A DNA stretch of 64,000 bases, taken from the NCBI RefSeq assembly GCF_003626575.1, contig NZ_RBDY01000001.1:124001-188000 (forward strand). The letters run 5' to 3'. Shown here in pieces: positions 33,809-44,079 of the stretch. The DNA comes from Streptomyces radicis (GTDB taxonomy: Bacteria; Actinomycetota; Actinomycetes; Streptomycetales; Streptomycetaceae). Both the position numbers and the translations under genes were made by a program. Under the pieces are notes generated by a model that made no database searches, was not told the origin of the DNA, and was given only the letters and a program-made list of their open reading frames with translations. The number at the start of each line of letters is the position of its first letter. The stretch's first letter is position 1.

Positions 33809-34720
33809 ATGTCCGAACCGACCGGTGCAGCCCGCCGTCGCGGGCCCTTCGAGGTCGGGGACCAGGTCCAGCTCACCGACCCCAAGGGCCGCCACTACAC
33901 GTTCACGCTCGAAGCCGGGAAGAGCTTCCACACCCACAAGGGCGCCTTCCCCCACGACGAGCTGATCGGCGCACCCGAGGGGACCGTCGTCCGCACCACC
34001 GGAAACGTCGCCTACCTCGCGCTGCGCCCCCTGCTCCCCGACTATGTCCTGTCCATGCCGCGTGGCGCCGCCGTCGTCTACCCCAAGGACGCCGGGCAGA
34101 TCCTCGCCATGGCCGACATCTTCCCCGGCGCGCGCGTCGTCGAGGCGGGCGTGGGCTCGGGGTCGCTCAGCACGTTCCTGCTGCGCGCCATCGGGGACCA
34201 GGGCATGCTGCACTCCTACGAGCGCAGGGCGGACTTCGCCGAGATCGCCCAGGAGAACGTCGCCCGGTACTTCGGAGGCCCGCACCCCGCCTGGCGGTTG
34301 ACCGTCGGCGACCTCCAGGACCACCTCTCCGACACCGACGTGGACCGCGTCATCCTGGACATGCTCGCGCCCTGGGAGTGCCTGGACGCCGTCTCCAAGG
34401 CCCTCGTGCCAGGCGGCATCGTGTGCGCCTATGTCGCGACCACGACGCAGCTGGCCAGGACGGTGGAGACGATCCGCGAGCACGGCACGTTCAACGAGCC
34501 GCGCGCGTGGGAGACCATGGTCCGCACGTGGCACGTCGAGGGCCTCGCCGTCCGCCCCGACCACCGCATGATCGGGCACACCGGCTTCCTGCTGACCGCC
34601 CGCCGCCTCGCCGACGGCGTCACCCCGCCGCTGCGCCGCCGCCGCCCCGCGCCCGGCGCGTACGGCGCGGACTACACCGGGCCCGGCTCCGCCGGGGGCG
34701 AGCGGGCCGAGGCGGATTGA
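33809..34720 (+). CDS. trmI: tRNA (adenine-58-N1)-methyltransferase TrmI
   Basis: The 303-residue protein has an N-terminal beta domain (FEVGDQVQLTDPKGRHYTF), then a Rossmann methyltransferase with the SAM loop VVEAGVGSGSLSTFLLRAIG (about residue 110) and DRVILDMLAPWECLD (about 180). This is the bacterial TrmI family making m1A58 in the T-loop of tRNAs. TAGGCT at 33797-33802 leaves 6 bp before the ATG, with no RBS, suggesting a leaderless messenger. In actinobacteria trmI often lies just upstream of the proteasome ATPase gene, as here. Confidence 0.93.
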   Translation: MSEPTGAARRRGPFEVGDQVQLTDPKGRHYTFTLEAGKSFHTHKGAFPHDELIGAPEGTVVRTTGNVAYLALRPLLPDYVLSMPRGAAVVYPKDAGQILAMADIFPGARVVEAGVGSGSLSTFLLRAIGDQGMLHSYERRADFAEIAQENVARYFGGPHPAWRLTVGDLQDHLSDTDVDRVILDMLAPWECLDAVSKALVPGGIVCAYVATTTQLARTVETIREHGTFNEPRAWETMVRTWHVEGLAVRPDHRMIGHTGFLLTARRLADGVTPPLRRRRPAPGAYGADYTGPGSAGGERAEAD

Positions 34721-34809
34721 TCGACCCCGCCGGAGGGCCGCGGTGTGACGTGTGGCACGATTCCGTGCGCGTTCCCTTCCCCACCCCGCGCTCCTGAGGG
34801 AGTCACCGC

Positions 34810-35406
34810 GTGCAGCTTCCGGCAGGTCAGGACCTTCCCCACACCCGTGCCCGCGCCGTTCACTGGCTGACCACCGCCGCCGTTCTCGCGGCCGCGACGG
34901 TCGTGGCGGCGATGGTCGAGCCCTCGGGCGCCACGGCCACCGCCACCGCGGGCGACGGGCCGGGCCCCGAGCGGGCGGCCGCGGGCGCCGCCCCCGTCCC
35001 CGGCCCCGACGCCGAGGCGGCCGACTACCCCCTCGACTGCGGCCCGCTGGGCGTCGTGGTGAGCGACCAGGCGTCCGTCGACCTGGACGGCGACGGAACG
35101 GGCGAGACGGTGGCCGTCGTCCACTGCGACGCCGGCTCGGGAACGCCTCCGCACGGCGTGTACCTGCTCGGCCACGGGGAGGGCGAGGGCGCGGCGCCGC
35201 GCGTCACCGAGACCCTCGTGGACCCGGCGGAGCGGATGAACGTCGACCGCTTCGAGGCGGACGACGACGCCATCGCGCTGCGCCTGTACGGCTACTCCTC
35301 GCCCGACGTGCCCAGTTGCTGCCCCGACATGCAGCGCGACGTCAGCTGGTCGTGGCGGGACGGTGCGCTGACCCTCGACGTCGCCGCGCCGCCCAACAGC
35401 GTGTGA
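34810..35406 (+). CDS. Secreted protein of unknown function
   Basis: The 198-residue product has an N-terminal hydrophobic stretch (about residues 20-37, WLTTAAVLAAATVVAAMV) and an Ala/Gly/Pro linker. The C-terminal domain has a calcium-site-like VDLDGDGTGETV (about residue 92) and two short Cys-containing motifs (YPLDCGPLG, PSCCPDM). The DxDxDG pattern resembles FG-GAP or VCBS-type repeats of exported proteins. GTG 34810 follows GAGGGAG. I do not recognise a named family. It lies between trmI and the ferredoxin gene. Confidence 0.65.
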   Translation: MQLPAGQDLPHTRARAVHWLTTAAVLAAATVVAAMVEPSGATATATAGDGPGPERAAAGAAPVPGPDAEAADYPLDCGPLGVVVSDQASVDLDGDGTGETVAVVHCDAGSGTPPHGVYLLGHGEGEGAAPRVTETLVDPAERMNVDRFEADDDAIALRLYGYSSPDVPSCCPDMQRDVSWSWRDGALTLDVAAPPNSV

Positions 35407-35427
35407 GCCCCACGGCCCCGGGCGCGG

Positions 35428-35739
35428 TCAGGCCGCCTCGGGGCCGTACACCTCGGTGCCGTCGGCGACCCTGCGCACGTGGATGCACTGCCCGGGGCAG
35501 TCCTTCACCGAGTCGGTCACGTCCCGCAGCAGCGGCAGCGGAACGGGCGCGGTGGCCCCGGGGGCGGTGAGCAGATCGGCCTCCTCGCCCGGCGCCACGG
35601 GCGGCTTCACATAGGCGAGTCCGTCGATGTCGAGCTCGAACACGTCCGGCGCGTACTGTGCGCAGATTCCGTCCCCGGTGCACAGGTCCTGATCGATCCA
35701 GACCTCGAGCTCGTCAGCGGCTTCGTTCGGCACGGTCAT
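35428..35739 (-). CDS. Small ferredoxin
   Basis: The 103-residue acidic protein has the Cys pattern of streptomycete 3Fe-4S/4Fe-4S ferredoxins: CTGDGICAQYAPDVF (two Cys six apart) and DCPGQCIHV near the C-terminus. The last pair has one more Cys than the usual CPxxAI form, so the cluster type cannot be settled. It would carry electrons, for example to cytochromes P450, though none is adjacent. It diverges from arc and is found next to the proteasome ATPase in other actinobacteria as I recall. Confidence 0.88.
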   Translation of the reverse strand: MTVPNEAADELEVWIDQDLCTGDGICAQYAPDVFELDIDGLAYVKPPVAPGEEADLLTAPGATAPVPLPLLRDVTDSVKDCPGQCIHVRRVADGTEVYGPEAA

Positions 35740-35995
35740 TCGTCTACCGTTCCTCGTCGGGTGGAAACGTCGGGGCGAAACAAAGAGAGCCATCCACGCC
35801 GGGTGTTGACCGCTTACGACCATACAGCGGGCCGCTTTCCGACCGTGCGGGGTGGGTATTTCCCTGGCGTGAGGGAGTGCGCAAGGGTGAAGATCGGACA
35901 CGCCCCGACCGTCTTTGTGATCTAGGGGTTTCGAACTGCACCGGTCCAGGTAGGGTCTGGAAGCGTCCAGCTCCCCTTGGAGGAGGTGAGGACCC

Positions 35996-37762
35996 GTGGT
36001 ATCCCAGAACGACGACAGCAACCGCGGCATCCGGCCTGGTCGAGGTTCAGACGACCCGACCCGGCAGCTTGCCGACCTTGAGCAGGAGATCACCGTCCTG
36101 CGCCGCAAGCTGGCCGACTCTCCGCGGCACACTCGGATTCTCGAGGAGCGGATTGTCGAGCTCCAGACCAATCTTGCCGGCGTCTCCGCGCAGAACGAGC
36201 GGCTGGCGAGCACGCTGCGCGAGGCGCGGGACCAGATCGTCGCCCTCAAGGAGGAAGTCGACCGGCTGGCCCAGCCGCCCTCCGGATTCGGTGTGTTCCT
36301 GACCGCGAACGACGACGGCACGGCCGACATCTTCACCGGCGGCCGCAAGCTGCGGGTCAACGTCAGCCCGAGCATCGACCTCGACGAGTTGAGACGCGGC
36401 CAGGAGGTCATGCTCAACGAGGCGATGAACGTGGTCGCGGCCATGGAGTTCGAGAGCGCGGGGGACATCGTCACCCTCAAGGAGGTCCTGGAGGACGGCG
36501 AGCGGGCCCTGGTCGTCGGGCACACCGACGAGGAGCGGGTGGTCAAGCTCGCGCAGCCGCTGATGGACGTGACCCTGCGCGCGGGCGACGCCCTCCTCCT
36601 CGAGTCCCGCTCCGGCTACGTCTACGAGGTCGTGCCCAAGAGCGAGGTCGAGGAGCTGGTCCTCGAAGAGGTGCCGGACATCGACTACACGCAGATCGGC
36701 GGCCTGGGCGGCCAGATCGAGCTGATCCGCGACGCGGTCGAGCTGCCCTACCTGCACCCCGACCTCTTCCGCGAGCACGAGCTGCGCCCGCCCAAGGGCG
36801 TCCTGCTCTACGGCCCGCCCGGCTGCGGCAAGACGCTCATCGCCAAGGCCGTCGCCAACTCACTGGCCAAGAAGGTCGCCGAGGTCACGGGACGGCCCGC
36901 GGGGAAGAGCTTCTTCCTCAACATCAAGGGCCCCGAGCTGCTCAACAAGTACGTCGGCGAGACCGAGCGGCACATCAGGCTCGTCTTCCAGCGGGCCCGC
37001 GAGAAGGCGAGCGAGGGCGTGCCCGTCATCGTCTTCTTCGACGAGATGGACTCCCTCTTCCGCACCCGCGGCTCGGGCGTCAGCTCGGACGTGGAGAACA
37101 CCATCGTTCCGCAGCTGCTCTCCGAGATCGACGGCGTGGAGGGCCTGGAGAACGTCATCGTGATCGGCGCCTCCAACCGGGAGGACATGATCGACCCGGC
37201 GATCCTGCGCCCGGGCCGCCTCGACGTGAAGATCAAGATCGAGCGCCCTGACGCCGAGGCCGCCCGTGACATCTTCTCCAAGTACCTCACCTCGAGGCTG
37301 CCGTTGCACTCCGACGACCTGTCGGAGCACAACGACAGCCGCGAGGTCACCGTCCAGAGCATGATCCAGACGGTCGTCGAGCAGATGTACGCCGAGTCCG
37401 AGGAGAACCGCTTCCTCGAGGTCACCTACGCCAACGGTGACAAGGAGGTCCTGTACTTCAAGGACTTCAACTCCGGCGCCATGATCCAGAACATCGTGGA
37501 CCGGGCGAAGAAGATGGCGATCAAGGACTTCCTCGACCACCGCCAGAAGGGCCTGCGCGTCTCCCACCTGCTCTCCGCCTGCGTGGACGAGTTCAAGGAG
37601 AACGAGGACCTGCCCAACACCACCAACCCCGACGACTGGGCCCGCATCTCCGGCAAGAAGGGCGAGCGCATCGTGTTCATCCGCACGCTCGTCACCGGGA
37701 AGCAGGGCGGGGACACCGGTCGCTCGATCGACACGGTGGCGAACACCGGTCAATACCTGTAG
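35996..37762 (+). CDS. arc: Proteasome-associated AAA ATPase ARC/Mpa
   Basis: The 588-residue protein unfolds pupylated substrates and feeds them to the 20S proteasome. An N-terminal coiled coil (about residues 20-90) binds Pup, two OB folds follow, then an AAA module with Walker A GPPGCGKT (about 272) and Walker [10 protein letters not shown] (about 345). The C-terminus ends GQYL, the penultimate-Tyr motif that docks on the proteasome. GTG 35996 follows GGAGGAGG. A TAGGGT box lies about 40 bp upstream. It heads the locus arc-dop-pup-prcB-prcA. Confidence 0.96.
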   Translation: MVSQNDDSNRGIRPGRGSDDPTRQLADLEQEITVLRRKLADSPRHTRILEERIVELQTNLAGVSAQNERLASTLREARDQIVALKEEVDRLAQPPSGFGVFLTANDDGTADIFTGGRKLRVNVSPSIDLDELRRGQEVMLNEAMNVVAAMEFESAGDIVTLKEVLEDGERALVVGHTDEERVVKLAQPLMDVTLRAGDALLLESRSGYVYEVVPKSEVEELVLEEVPDIDYTQIGGLGGQIELIRDAVELPYLHPDLFREHELRPPKGVLLYGPPGCGKTLIAKAVANSLAKKVAEVTGRPAGKSFFLNIKGPELLNKYVGETERHIRLVFQRAREKASEGVPVIVFFDEMDSLFRTRGSGVSSDVENTIVPQLLSEIDGVEGLENVIVIGASNREDMIDPAILRPGRLDVKIKIERPDAEAARDIFSKYLTSRLPLHSDDLSEHNDSREVTVQSMIQTVVEQMYAESEENRFLEVTYANGDKEVLYFKDFNSGAMIQNIVDRAKKMAIKDFLDHRQKGLRVSHLLSACVDEFKENEDLPNTTNPDDWARISGKKGERIVFIRTLVTGKQGGDTGRSIDTVANTGQYL

Positions 37763-37774
37763 TGCATGACACGT

Positions 37775-37810
37775 CGGCTGCGGGGCACGCGAAGGCGGGC
37801 TCCGCAGCCG
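37775..37810 (+). terminator. Hairpin between arc and dop
   Basis: CGGCTGCGG and CCGCAGCCG pair over 9 bp around an 18-base loop shortly after the arc stop. A TAGGCT box at 37874-37879 could start a separate dop transcript. Confidence 0.5.
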
Positions 37811-37930
37811 TTCGTTTCCGAAACAGTCCTGAAGGAAACCCGCAGTGACCTCCTCACCGCAGCCCGTGTCGCCTAGGCTCGTAGCCAGCGACGGGACGGT
37901 GGAGAGCCGCCGCCGGGCAAGGAGGGCCGC

Positions 37931-39442
37931 ATGACTGTACGGCGAGTGATGGGCATCGAGACGGAGTACGGCGTTTCCGTTCCCGGACACCCGAACGCCA
38001 ACGCCATGCTCACCTCCTCCCAGGTCGTGAACGCCTACGCCGCGGCCATGCACCGCGCCAGGCGGGCGCGCTGGGACTTCGAGGAGGAGAACCCCCTGCG
38101 GGACGCCCGCGGCTTCGACCTCGCGCGGGACAACGCCGACGCGAGCCAGCTGACCGACGAGGACATCGGCCTGGCCAACGTCATCCTGACCAACGGCGCC
38201 CGCCTCTACGTCGACCACGCCCACCCCGAGTACAGCGCCCCCGAGACGACCAACCCCATGGACGCGCTCCTGTGGGACAAGGCGGGGGAGCGGATCATGG
38301 CCGAGGCCGCCCGCAGGGCCGCCGAGGTGCCGGGCGCCCAGCCGATCCACCTGTACAAGAACAACACGGACAACAAGGGCGCCTCCTACGGCACCCACGA
38401 GAACTACCTGATGAAGCGGGAGACCCCGTTCTCCGACATCGTGCGGCACCTCACGCCGTTCTTCGTCTCCCGCCAGGTGGTCTGCGGCGCGGGCCGGGTG
38501 GGCATCGGCCAGGACGGCGGCGAGCACGGCTTCCAGCTCAGCCAGCGCGCCGACTACTTCGAGGTCGAGGTGGGCCTCGAGACGACGCTCAAGCGGCCGA
38601 TCATCAACACCAGGGACGAGCCGCACGCGGACGCCGAGCGGTACCGCCGCCTCCATGTGATCATCGGTGACGCCAACCTCGCCGAGCTGTCCACCTATCT
38701 CAAGCTGGGCACCACCGCGCTGGTGCTCTCGATGATCGAGGACGGCTTCATCGCCGTGGACCTCGCGGTCGACCAGCCGGTGCGCACCCTGCACCGGGTC
38801 AGCCACGACCCCTCCCTCAGGGAGCTCGTCACCCTCCGCAGCGGGCGCACGCTGACCGCCGTCCAGCTCCAGATGGAGTACTACGAGCTGGCAAGCAAGT
38901 ACGTCGAGGAGCGCTGGGGCTCGGACGCCGACGAGCAGACGATCGACGTGCTGACCCGCTGGGAGGAGGTGCTCGGCGCCCTGGAGCGTGACCCGATGAG
39001 CCTGGCGGGCCAGCTCGACTGGGTGGCCAAGCGCGAGCTGATGGAGGGCTACCGGCGCCGTGACGGCGTCGGCTGGGACGCCGCGCGCCTGCACCTCGTG
39101 GACCTCCAGTACGCCGATGTGCGCCCCGACAAGGGCCTGTACAACCGCCTGGTCGCGCGCGGCCGGATGAGCACGCTGCTGTCGGAGGAGGACGTGGCGG
39201 CGGCCCGCGTCGACCCGCCGGAGGACACCAGGGCGTACTTCAGGGGCCGCTGCCTCGACCAGTACGCGGACGACGTCGCGGCGGCGTCCTGGGACTCGGT
39301 GATCTTCGACCTGCCGGGCCGTGACTCGCTCCAGCGGGTGCCGACGATGGACCCGCTGCGCGGCACACGGGAGCACGTCAAGGACCTGCTCGACCGCTGT
39401 GAGACGGCCGAGGATCTTGTTCGCGCCCTCTCGGGCGGCTGA
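37931..39442 (+). CDS. dop: Depupylase/deamidase Dop
   Basis: The 503-residue protein is a glutamine-synthetase-fold enzyme. It converts the C-terminal Gln of Pup to Glu and also removes Pup from substrates. It begins [11 protein letters not shown] with the catalytic region near the N-terminus, and has the long loop (about residues 40-75, [18 protein letters not shown] and on) that marks Dop and is absent in PafA. Shared motifs are [20 protein letters not shown] and [27 protein letters not shown] precedes the ATG. Pup here ends in GGQ, so deamidation is needed. Confidence 0.95.
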   Translation: MTVRRVMGIETEYGVSVPGHPNANAMLTSSQVVNAYAAAMHRARRARWDFEEENPLRDARGFDLARDNADASQLTDEDIGLANVILTNGARLYVDHAHPEYSAPETTNPMDALLWDKAGERIMAEAARRAAEVPGAQPIHLYKNNTDNKGASYGTHENYLMKRETPFSDIVRHLTPFFVSRQVVCGAGRVGIGQDGGEHGFQLSQRADYFEVEVGLETTLKRPIINTRDEPHADAERYRRLHVIIGDANLAELSTYLKLGTTALVLSMIEDGFIAVDLAVDQPVRTLHRVSHDPSLRELVTLRSGRTLTAVQLQMEYYELASKYVEERWGSDADEQTIDVLTRWEEVLGALERDPMSLAGQLDWVAKRELMEGYRRRDGVGWDAARLHLVDLQYADVRPDKGLYNRLVARGRMSTLLSEEDVAAARVDPPEDTRAYFRGRCLDQYADDVAAASWDSVIFDLPGRDSLQRVPTMDPLRGTREHVKDLLDRCETAEDLVRALSGG

Positions 39443-39453
39443 TTCGCCCCGGA

Positions 39454-39481
39454 TCCGGGAATCATGGAGGTGGTTCCCGGA
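39454..39481 (+). terminator. Weak hairpin after dop
   Basis: TCCGGGAA and TTCCCGGA pair over 8 bp around a 12-base loop just after the dop stop. It may partly terminate or protect the dop messenger. A TAGGGT box near 39521 may start pup. Confidence 0.4.
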
Positions 39482-39565
39482 CGTTGTAGCAAAGAAAGGC
39501 CGATGTCAGCCCCGGCTAGTAGGGTCTGATCTTGATACGTCGAGCTGAAGCATGGGGTGAGGGAG

Positions 39566-39784
39566 ATGGCGACCAAGGACACCGGCGGCGGCCAGCAGAG
39601 GGCGTCGCGCACCAGTGAAGAGACCGAGGAGCAGACTCAGGACGCGGAGGTCTCGGAGGACCTCAAGGAGCGCCAGGAGGCTCTGACGGACGACGTGGAC
39701 TCCGTTCTCGACGAGATCGACGAGGTCCTGGAGTCCAACGCCGAGGATTTCGTGCGGAGTTTCGTGCAGAAGGGCGGCCAGTAG
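39566..39784 (+). CDS. pup: Prokaryotic ubiquitin-like protein Pup
   Basis: The 72-residue disordered, acidic protein ends VRSFVQKGGQ, the Pup C-terminus. Gln must be deamidated to Glu by Dop before ligation to lysines by PafA. The helical ARC-binding stretch is DLKERQEALTDDVDSVLDEI and on. ATG 39566 matches the family N-terminus (ATKDTGGGQQ); GTG 39557 is in frame and possible, as the GAGGGAG upstream of the ATG is very close. It lies between dop and prcB. Confidence 0.96.
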   Translation: MATKDTGGGQQRASRTSEETEEQTQDAEVSEDLKERQEALTDDVDSVLDEIDEVLESNAEDFVRSFVQKGGQ

Positions 39785-39923
39785 CCCGCCCGCAGGGAAG
39801 CGACGCGACCCGGGTGGATCTTCAGCGCATGACGGGTAGGGTCCGTGGCATACGCTGCCTCCAGCCCCGGCCGCACAGCCGGACCGGGGCGGCGGACCGT
39901 TTCTCCTGACTGGAAGGAAACCT

Positions 39924-40769
39924 GTGGCGGCCAACTCCCACGACCAGGGGCGACTCCCGGCAGCCTTCCTGCGGCCGGGGTCCTCCTCTTTTCTGGACTT
40001 CCTCTCCGACTACGCCCCCGAGCGGCTCCCGGGAAGCCAGGTGCTGCCCCCCGTCCAGGGCGCGGTGGAGGCCGTCCACGGCACCACGATCGTCGCCGCC
40101 ACCTTCGCCGGCGGCGTGGTGCTCGCCGGTGACCGCAGGGCCACCATGGGCAACATGATCGCCCAGCGCGACGTCGAGAAGGTCTTCCCCGCCGACGAGT
40201 ACTCCGCGGTGGGCATCGCGGGCACGGCTGGGCTCGCCGTCGAGCTGGTGAAGCTGTTCCAGCTGGAGCTCGAGCACTTCGAGAAAGTGGAGGGCCATGC
40301 CCTCTCCCTCGAGGGCAAGGCCAACCGGCTGTCCGCCATGATCCGCGGAAATCTCGGCATGGCCTTGCAGGGCCTGGCCGTGGTGCCGATGTTCGCCGGG
40401 TACGACCTGGAGCGCGAGCGCGGCCGGATCTTCTCCTACGACGTCACCGGCGGCCGTTCCGAGGAGCTGGGTTTCGCGGCCGTCGGGTCCGGTTCGATCT
40501 TCGCCCGCGGCGCGTTGAAGAAGCTGCACCGCGAGGACCTGACGGAGCAGCAGACCGCCACGGTCGTCGTGCAGTCGCTCTACGACGCGGCCGACGACGA
40601 CTCGGCGACGGGCGGTCCCGATCTCGCCCGCCGGATCTTCCCGATCGTCACGGTGATCACCGAGGATGGGTTCCGCCGGCTCGGCGAGGCGGAGGTCTCC
40701 GAGATCGCCAGGACGGTCACCGAGGGCCGTCTCTCGCAGCCGAACGGCCCGCTGGCCCCGGTGCTCTAG
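39924..40769 (+). CDS. prcB: 20S proteasome beta subunit
   Basis: The 281-residue precursor carries a propeptide that is cut between Gly53 and Thr54 (AVHG then TTIVAATF), exposing the catalytic N-terminal threonine. The Lys of the active site lies in the [10 protein letters not shown] region and GSG motifs follow ([13 protein letters not shown]). The mature subunit forms the inner heptameric rings. GTG 39924 follows AAGGAAACCT. The prcA gene starts 59 bp after it. Confidence 0.96.
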   Translation: MAANSHDQGRLPAAFLRPGSSSFLDFLSDYAPERLPGSQVLPPVQGAVEAVHGTTIVAATFAGGVVLAGDRRATMGNMIAQRDVEKVFPADEYSAVGIAGTAGLAVELVKLFQLELEHFEKVEGHALSLEGKANRLSAMIRGNLGMALQGLAVVPMFAGYDLERERGRIFSYDVTGGRSEELGFAAVGSGSIFARGALKKLHREDLTEQQTATVVVQSLYDAADDDSATGGPDLARRIFPIVTVITEDGFRRLGEAEVSEIARTVTEGRLSQPNGPLAPVL

Positions 40770-40828
40770 CGGCCCTCGCGGCACATGGAAGATTTCCGAC
40801 GGACAGGACAGAAAGGGACGAGTAGCCG

Positions 40829-41596
40829 GTGTCGACGCCGTTCTATGTCTCACCCCAGCAGGCCATGGCGGACCGCGCCGAGTATGCCCGGAAGGGCATC
40901 GCGCGCGGGCGCAGCCTGGTCGTGTTGCAGTATGCCGACGGCATCGTGTTCGTCGCCGAGAACCCCTCGCGGGCGCTGCACAAGGTCAGCGAGATCTACG
41001 ACCGGATCGCCTTCGCCGCGACCGGCAAGTACAACGAGTACGAGAGCCTGCGCATCGGCGGCACCCGGTACGCCGACCTGCGCGGCTACACGTACGACCG
41101 CGAGGACGTGACGGCCCGCGGGCTGGCGAACCTCTACGCGCAGACGCTCGGCAACATCTTCTCCAGCGCCGCCGAGAAGCCCTACGAGGTGGAGCTGCTG
41201 GTCGCCGAGGTCGGGGAGACCCCGGCGCACGACGAGATCTACCGCCTGCCGCACGACGGCTCCATCATCGACGAGCACGGCTCGGTCGCCGTCGGCGGGA
41301 ACTCCGACCAGATCGGCAGCTATCTCGACCAGCGCCACCGCGACGACCTCAGCCTGGGCGAGGCGTTGCGGCTCGCCGTCGAGTCGCTCACGCGCGACAG
41401 CAACGGCGGGGAGCGGGAGTTGACCGCCGATCAGCTCGAGGTCGCGGTCCTCGACCGGAACCGCGCGCAGCAGCGGAAGTTCAAGCGGGTGTCGGGACCC
41501 CAGCTGGCCCGGCTGCTCGACGAGGGCCAGACCGCCCCGGCCGCGGAGGAGTCGCCCGAGAGCGCTCCCGAGGACGGCGACGACGAGGGGAAGTGA
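40829..41596 (+). CDS. prcA: 20S proteasome alpha subunit
   Basis: The 255-residue protein forms the outer rings and gate of the proteasome. The alpha-type N-terminus is [20 protein letters not shown], followed by [19 protein letters not shown] and [20 protein letters not shown]. There is no catalytic Thr, as expected. The acidic C-terminal tail (about residues 230-255) is disordered. GTG 40829 follows AAAGGGACGAG at somewhat long spacing. A strong terminator lies beyond the stop. Confidence 0.96.
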   Translation: MSTPFYVSPQQAMADRAEYARKGIARGRSLVVLQYADGIVFVAENPSRALHKVSEIYDRIAFAATGKYNEYESLRIGGTRYADLRGYTYDREDVTARGLANLYAQTLGNIFSSAAEKPYEVELLVAEVGETPAHDEIYRLPHDGSIIDEHGSVAVGGNSDQIGSYLDQRHRDDLSLGEALRLAVESLTRDSNGGERELTADQLEVAVLDRNRAQQRKFKRVSGPQLARLLDEGQTAPAAEESPESAPEDGDDEGK

Positions 41597-41627
41597 TCGC
41601 GGGAACGCCCCGCCCCCGATGCCTCTG

Positions 41628-41657
41628 ACGCCCCGGTGCCCTATGGCGCCGGGGCGT
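41628..41657. terminator. Bidirectional terminator between prcA and the LacI gene
   Basis: ACGCCCCGGTGCC and GGCGCCGGGGCGT form a 13-bp stem with one wobble around CTAT. It ends the proteasome operon and overlaps the stop of the convergent LacI gene. Confidence 0.75.
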
Positions 41658-42684
41658 TCGTCCGTCCGCCGGCCGGTGGTGGCGGGGCCGTCGAGCCGCG
41701 CGGGGTCAGCGTGACGGGCAGCACGGTCGTTCCGCCGCGCTCGCCCGCGAGGGCCGCGAGCAGGGCCCGCATCCCCGCCGCCCCCAGCTCCTCGGCGGGC
41801 AGCGAGACGGTGGTCAGCTCGGGCTCCACGGCGGTGGCCACGGCCAGGTCGTCGAAGCCGGTGACCGAAAGATCGTCGGGGATCCTGATGCCGAGGCGCC
41901 TCGCGGCCTTGCACGCGCCCGCGGCCTGGAGGTCGTCGTCGCACACGAGCGCGGTGGGCCGGTGCGCGTCGGCCAGGGCGCGCTCGGCCGCGAGGAGGCC
42001 GCCCGTGACGTCGATGGGGGCGCGTTCCGTGGTGACCAGGCGCGCCCCCGGCACCGTGGCGAGCTCATCGGCAAGCACCCGGGCCCTGACGCCGAAGGTC
42101 CAGGACGGCACGTCGGCCGCGATGTGCGCGAAACGCCGGTGGCCCAGGTCGAGCAGGTGCCGGACGACCAGCCGCATGCCGGTGGCGATGTCGGGGTTGA
42201 CCGTCGCGGCGGCGCCGTCGCCCGGCTCGCTGTCCAGCATCACCAGCGGCATCCCGTCCCCGCTGAGGGCGGCAAGCGCCTCGGCGGCCATCGAGGAGGC
42301 GAGTACACCGTCGAGCGTCGCGCCGGCCGAGGCGAACGGGTCGGCGGCCCGGCCGATGCCGGTGGGCGGGGAGTAGAGCACCACCCCGACGTCGTGCTCG
42401 GCGGCGACCCTGACGGCGCCCGCGTGCATGCGGGCGAAGAACTCGTTGGTCAGCGCGGGCACCACCACGAGCGCCGTGCGGCCGCGCCCGAGCCTGAGGG
42501 TCCGCGCGGCGAGGTTCGGCCGGTACCCCAGCTCGCGGACCGCCTCGCGCACCGCCGCGGCACGGGCGGGGGAGACCCGGCCGCGCCATCGCTCGCGCAG
42601 CACGAGCGAGACGGTCGCCTGGGACACCCCGGCGCGCCGGGCGACGTCACGGCTCGTGGGTCTCGACGGCGTCGCGTTGCTCAT
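41641..42684 (-). CDS. LacI-family transcriptional regulator
   Basis: The 347-residue protein has an N-terminal LacI HTH (SRDVARRAGVSQATVSLVLR), the hinge (GYRPNLAARTLRLGR) and a periplasmic-binding-protein-like effector domain (VLYSPPTGIG, ALVCDDDLQAAGACKAARRL, LSVTGFDDLAVATAVEP). ATG 42684 follows AGGAGCCGGCC. It diverges from an MFS transporter gene, which is probably its target; two near-palindromes with a TACGTA core lie between them. The ligand is unknown. The pair interrupts the Pup-proteasome locus between prcA and pafA. Confidence 0.92.
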   Translation of the reverse strand: MSNATPSRPTSRDVARRAGVSQATVSLVLRERWRGRVSPARAAAVREAVRELGYRPNLAARTLRLGRGRTALVVVPALTNEFFARMHAGAVRVAAEHDVGVVLYSPPTGIGRAADPFASAGATLDGVLASSMAAEALAALSGDGMPLVMLDSEPGDGAAATVNPDIATGMRLVVRHLLDLGHRRFAHIAADVPSWTFGVRARVLADELATVPGARLVTTERAPIDVTGGLLAAERALADAHRPTALVCDDDLQAAGACKAARRLGIRIPDDLSVTGFDDLAVATAVEPELTTVSLPAEELGAAGMRALLAALAGERGGTTVLPVTLTPRGSTAPPPPAGGRTNAPAP

Positions 42685-42752
42685 GGCCGGCTCCTGTCGT
42701 CCTTGGCCCCCTCCGACCCCCTCCGACCCCCGTGGTCTCCCGGAGCGTGCCC

Positions 42753-42788
42753 ATCGTACGTACAATCAGCGGGCGTTATACGTAAAAC
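42753..42788. promoter_or_regulatory. Two near-palindromes with TACGTA core, LacI operator candidates
   Basis: ATCGTACGTACAAT (42753-42766) and GTTATACGTAAAAC (42775-42788) are each palindromic at 12 of 14 positions, with a central CG as in LacI-family operators. The centres are 22 bp apart, about two helical turns. They lie between the LacI and MFS start codons. Confidence 0.55.
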
Positions 42789-42807
42789 TTCCTGGGAGGG
42801 CGGAGCC

Positions 42808-44070
42808 ATGGCCACGGGCTATCTGGAGCTGCTGCGGTCCCGGCACGTGCTGCGGCTGCTCACCGGCACCCTGGTCGGGCGGCTGCCGCACGGCACGGCG
42901 GCGCTGGCCATCGTGTTGTTCGCCCGGGCCGAGGGCGGCGGATACACGCTGGCGGGCCTGCTGTCAGGGCTGCACGGCCTGGCCACCGCGATCGGGCAGC
43001 CGCTGCTCGGCCGGCTCGTCGACGTGTACGGGCAGCCGCGGGTGATGGTGCCCGCCGCGCTGGTCTCGGCCGCCGCCATGGGACTGCTCGCCGCCGTCGG
43101 GATCGAGCCACTGCCGCTGGCCTGCGCGGCCATCCTGGTGGCCGGGCTGACCACCCCGCCGCTCGAGGGCGGGCTGCGCGCGCTGTGGTCGAGCGTGCTC
43201 GGCGACTCCGAGCGCGTGCACCGCGCCTACGCGCTGGACGCGGTCGCCCAGGAGCTGATATTCGCCGGGGGGCCGCTCGCGGTGATGCTGCTCGTCGCCA
43301 TGTGGTCCGAGGGCGCGGCGCTGCTGGTGATCAACGCGGTCGGCGTGCTCGGGGCGTTGTCCGTGCTGCTCTCCGGCCCTTCGAGGCGGTGGCGCGGGGC
43401 GGCGCGGGAGGCGCACTGGCTCGGCGCGCTGCGCTCGCGCGGGCTGTTGGCGCTCCTCGGCTGCTTCTTCTTCGTCGGGGGCGCCCTGGGCGCCATCTCG
43501 GTGGCCGCCGTGGCGTACGCGGACGCGAGGGGTGACGAGCTGGTGGCCACCTATCTGCTCTCCGCGCTGGGCGGCGGCGCCCTGATCGGCGGGCTCTGCT
43601 ACGGGGCGAGGCACTGGCCAGGCGTCCCCGAGCGGAGGCTGGCGCTGCTGGTCACCGCGCTCGCCCTCGGCTATCTGCCGCTGGCCCTCGTGCCCGCGTC
43701 CGTGCCCGTGATGACGCTGCTCCTCGGGGTCGCGGGGATCTTTCTCGCACCCGCCCTGGCCTGCGCGTTCGTGGTCATCGACCGGCACGCGCCGACCGGG
43801 ACCGTGACCGAGGCGTTCTCCTGGATGGTGACGACGTTCGGTGTCGGCGCCGCGGTCGGCACCGCCGTGGTCGGGCCCGCCATCGAGTGGGGCGAGGACG
43901 CCGCGGGGTTCGCCGTCGCGGGCGGCTCGGGCCTGCTGGCGCTGGCCGTGCTGGCCGCGACGCGGCGTGTTCTCGCAGCTCCCGGGGGTGTCCCCGGGCC
44001 CGTCGCCGGATCGCAAAATGATCGAAACGCCGTACTCGAACCCGGTTTCAGAAGCGGGCATCGGGCGTAA
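42808..44070 (+). CDS. MFS transporter
   Basis: The 420-residue protein has about twelve hydrophobic segments typical of the major facilitator superfamily, with motif GRLVDVYGQPRVMV between helices 2 and 3 (about residue 70). It is a likely efflux or uptake carrier; the substrate is unknown. GGAGGGCGGAGCC precedes ATG 42808. It is divergent from the LacI regulator and only 9 bp separate its stop from pafA. Confidence 0.9.
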   Translation: MATGYLELLRSRHVLRLLTGTLVGRLPHGTAALAIVLFARAEGGGYTLAGLLSGLHGLATAIGQPLLGRLVDVYGQPRVMVPAALVSAAAMGLLAAVGIEPLPLACAAILVAGLTTPPLEGGLRALWSSVLGDSERVHRAYALDAVAQELIFAGGPLAVMLLVAMWSEGAALLVINAVGVLGALSVLLSGPSRRWRGAAREAHWLGALRSRGLLALLGCFFFVGGALGAISVAAVAYADARGDELVATYLLSALGGGALIGGLCYGARHWPGVPERRLALLVTALALGYLPLALVPASVPVMTLLLGVAGIFLAPALACAFVVIDRHAPTGTVTEAFSWMVTTFGVGAAVGTAVVGPAIEWGEDAAGFAVAGGSGLLALAVLAATRRVLAAPGGVPGPVAGSQNDRNAVLEPGFRSGHRA

Positions 44071-44079
44071 TGTTCACTC

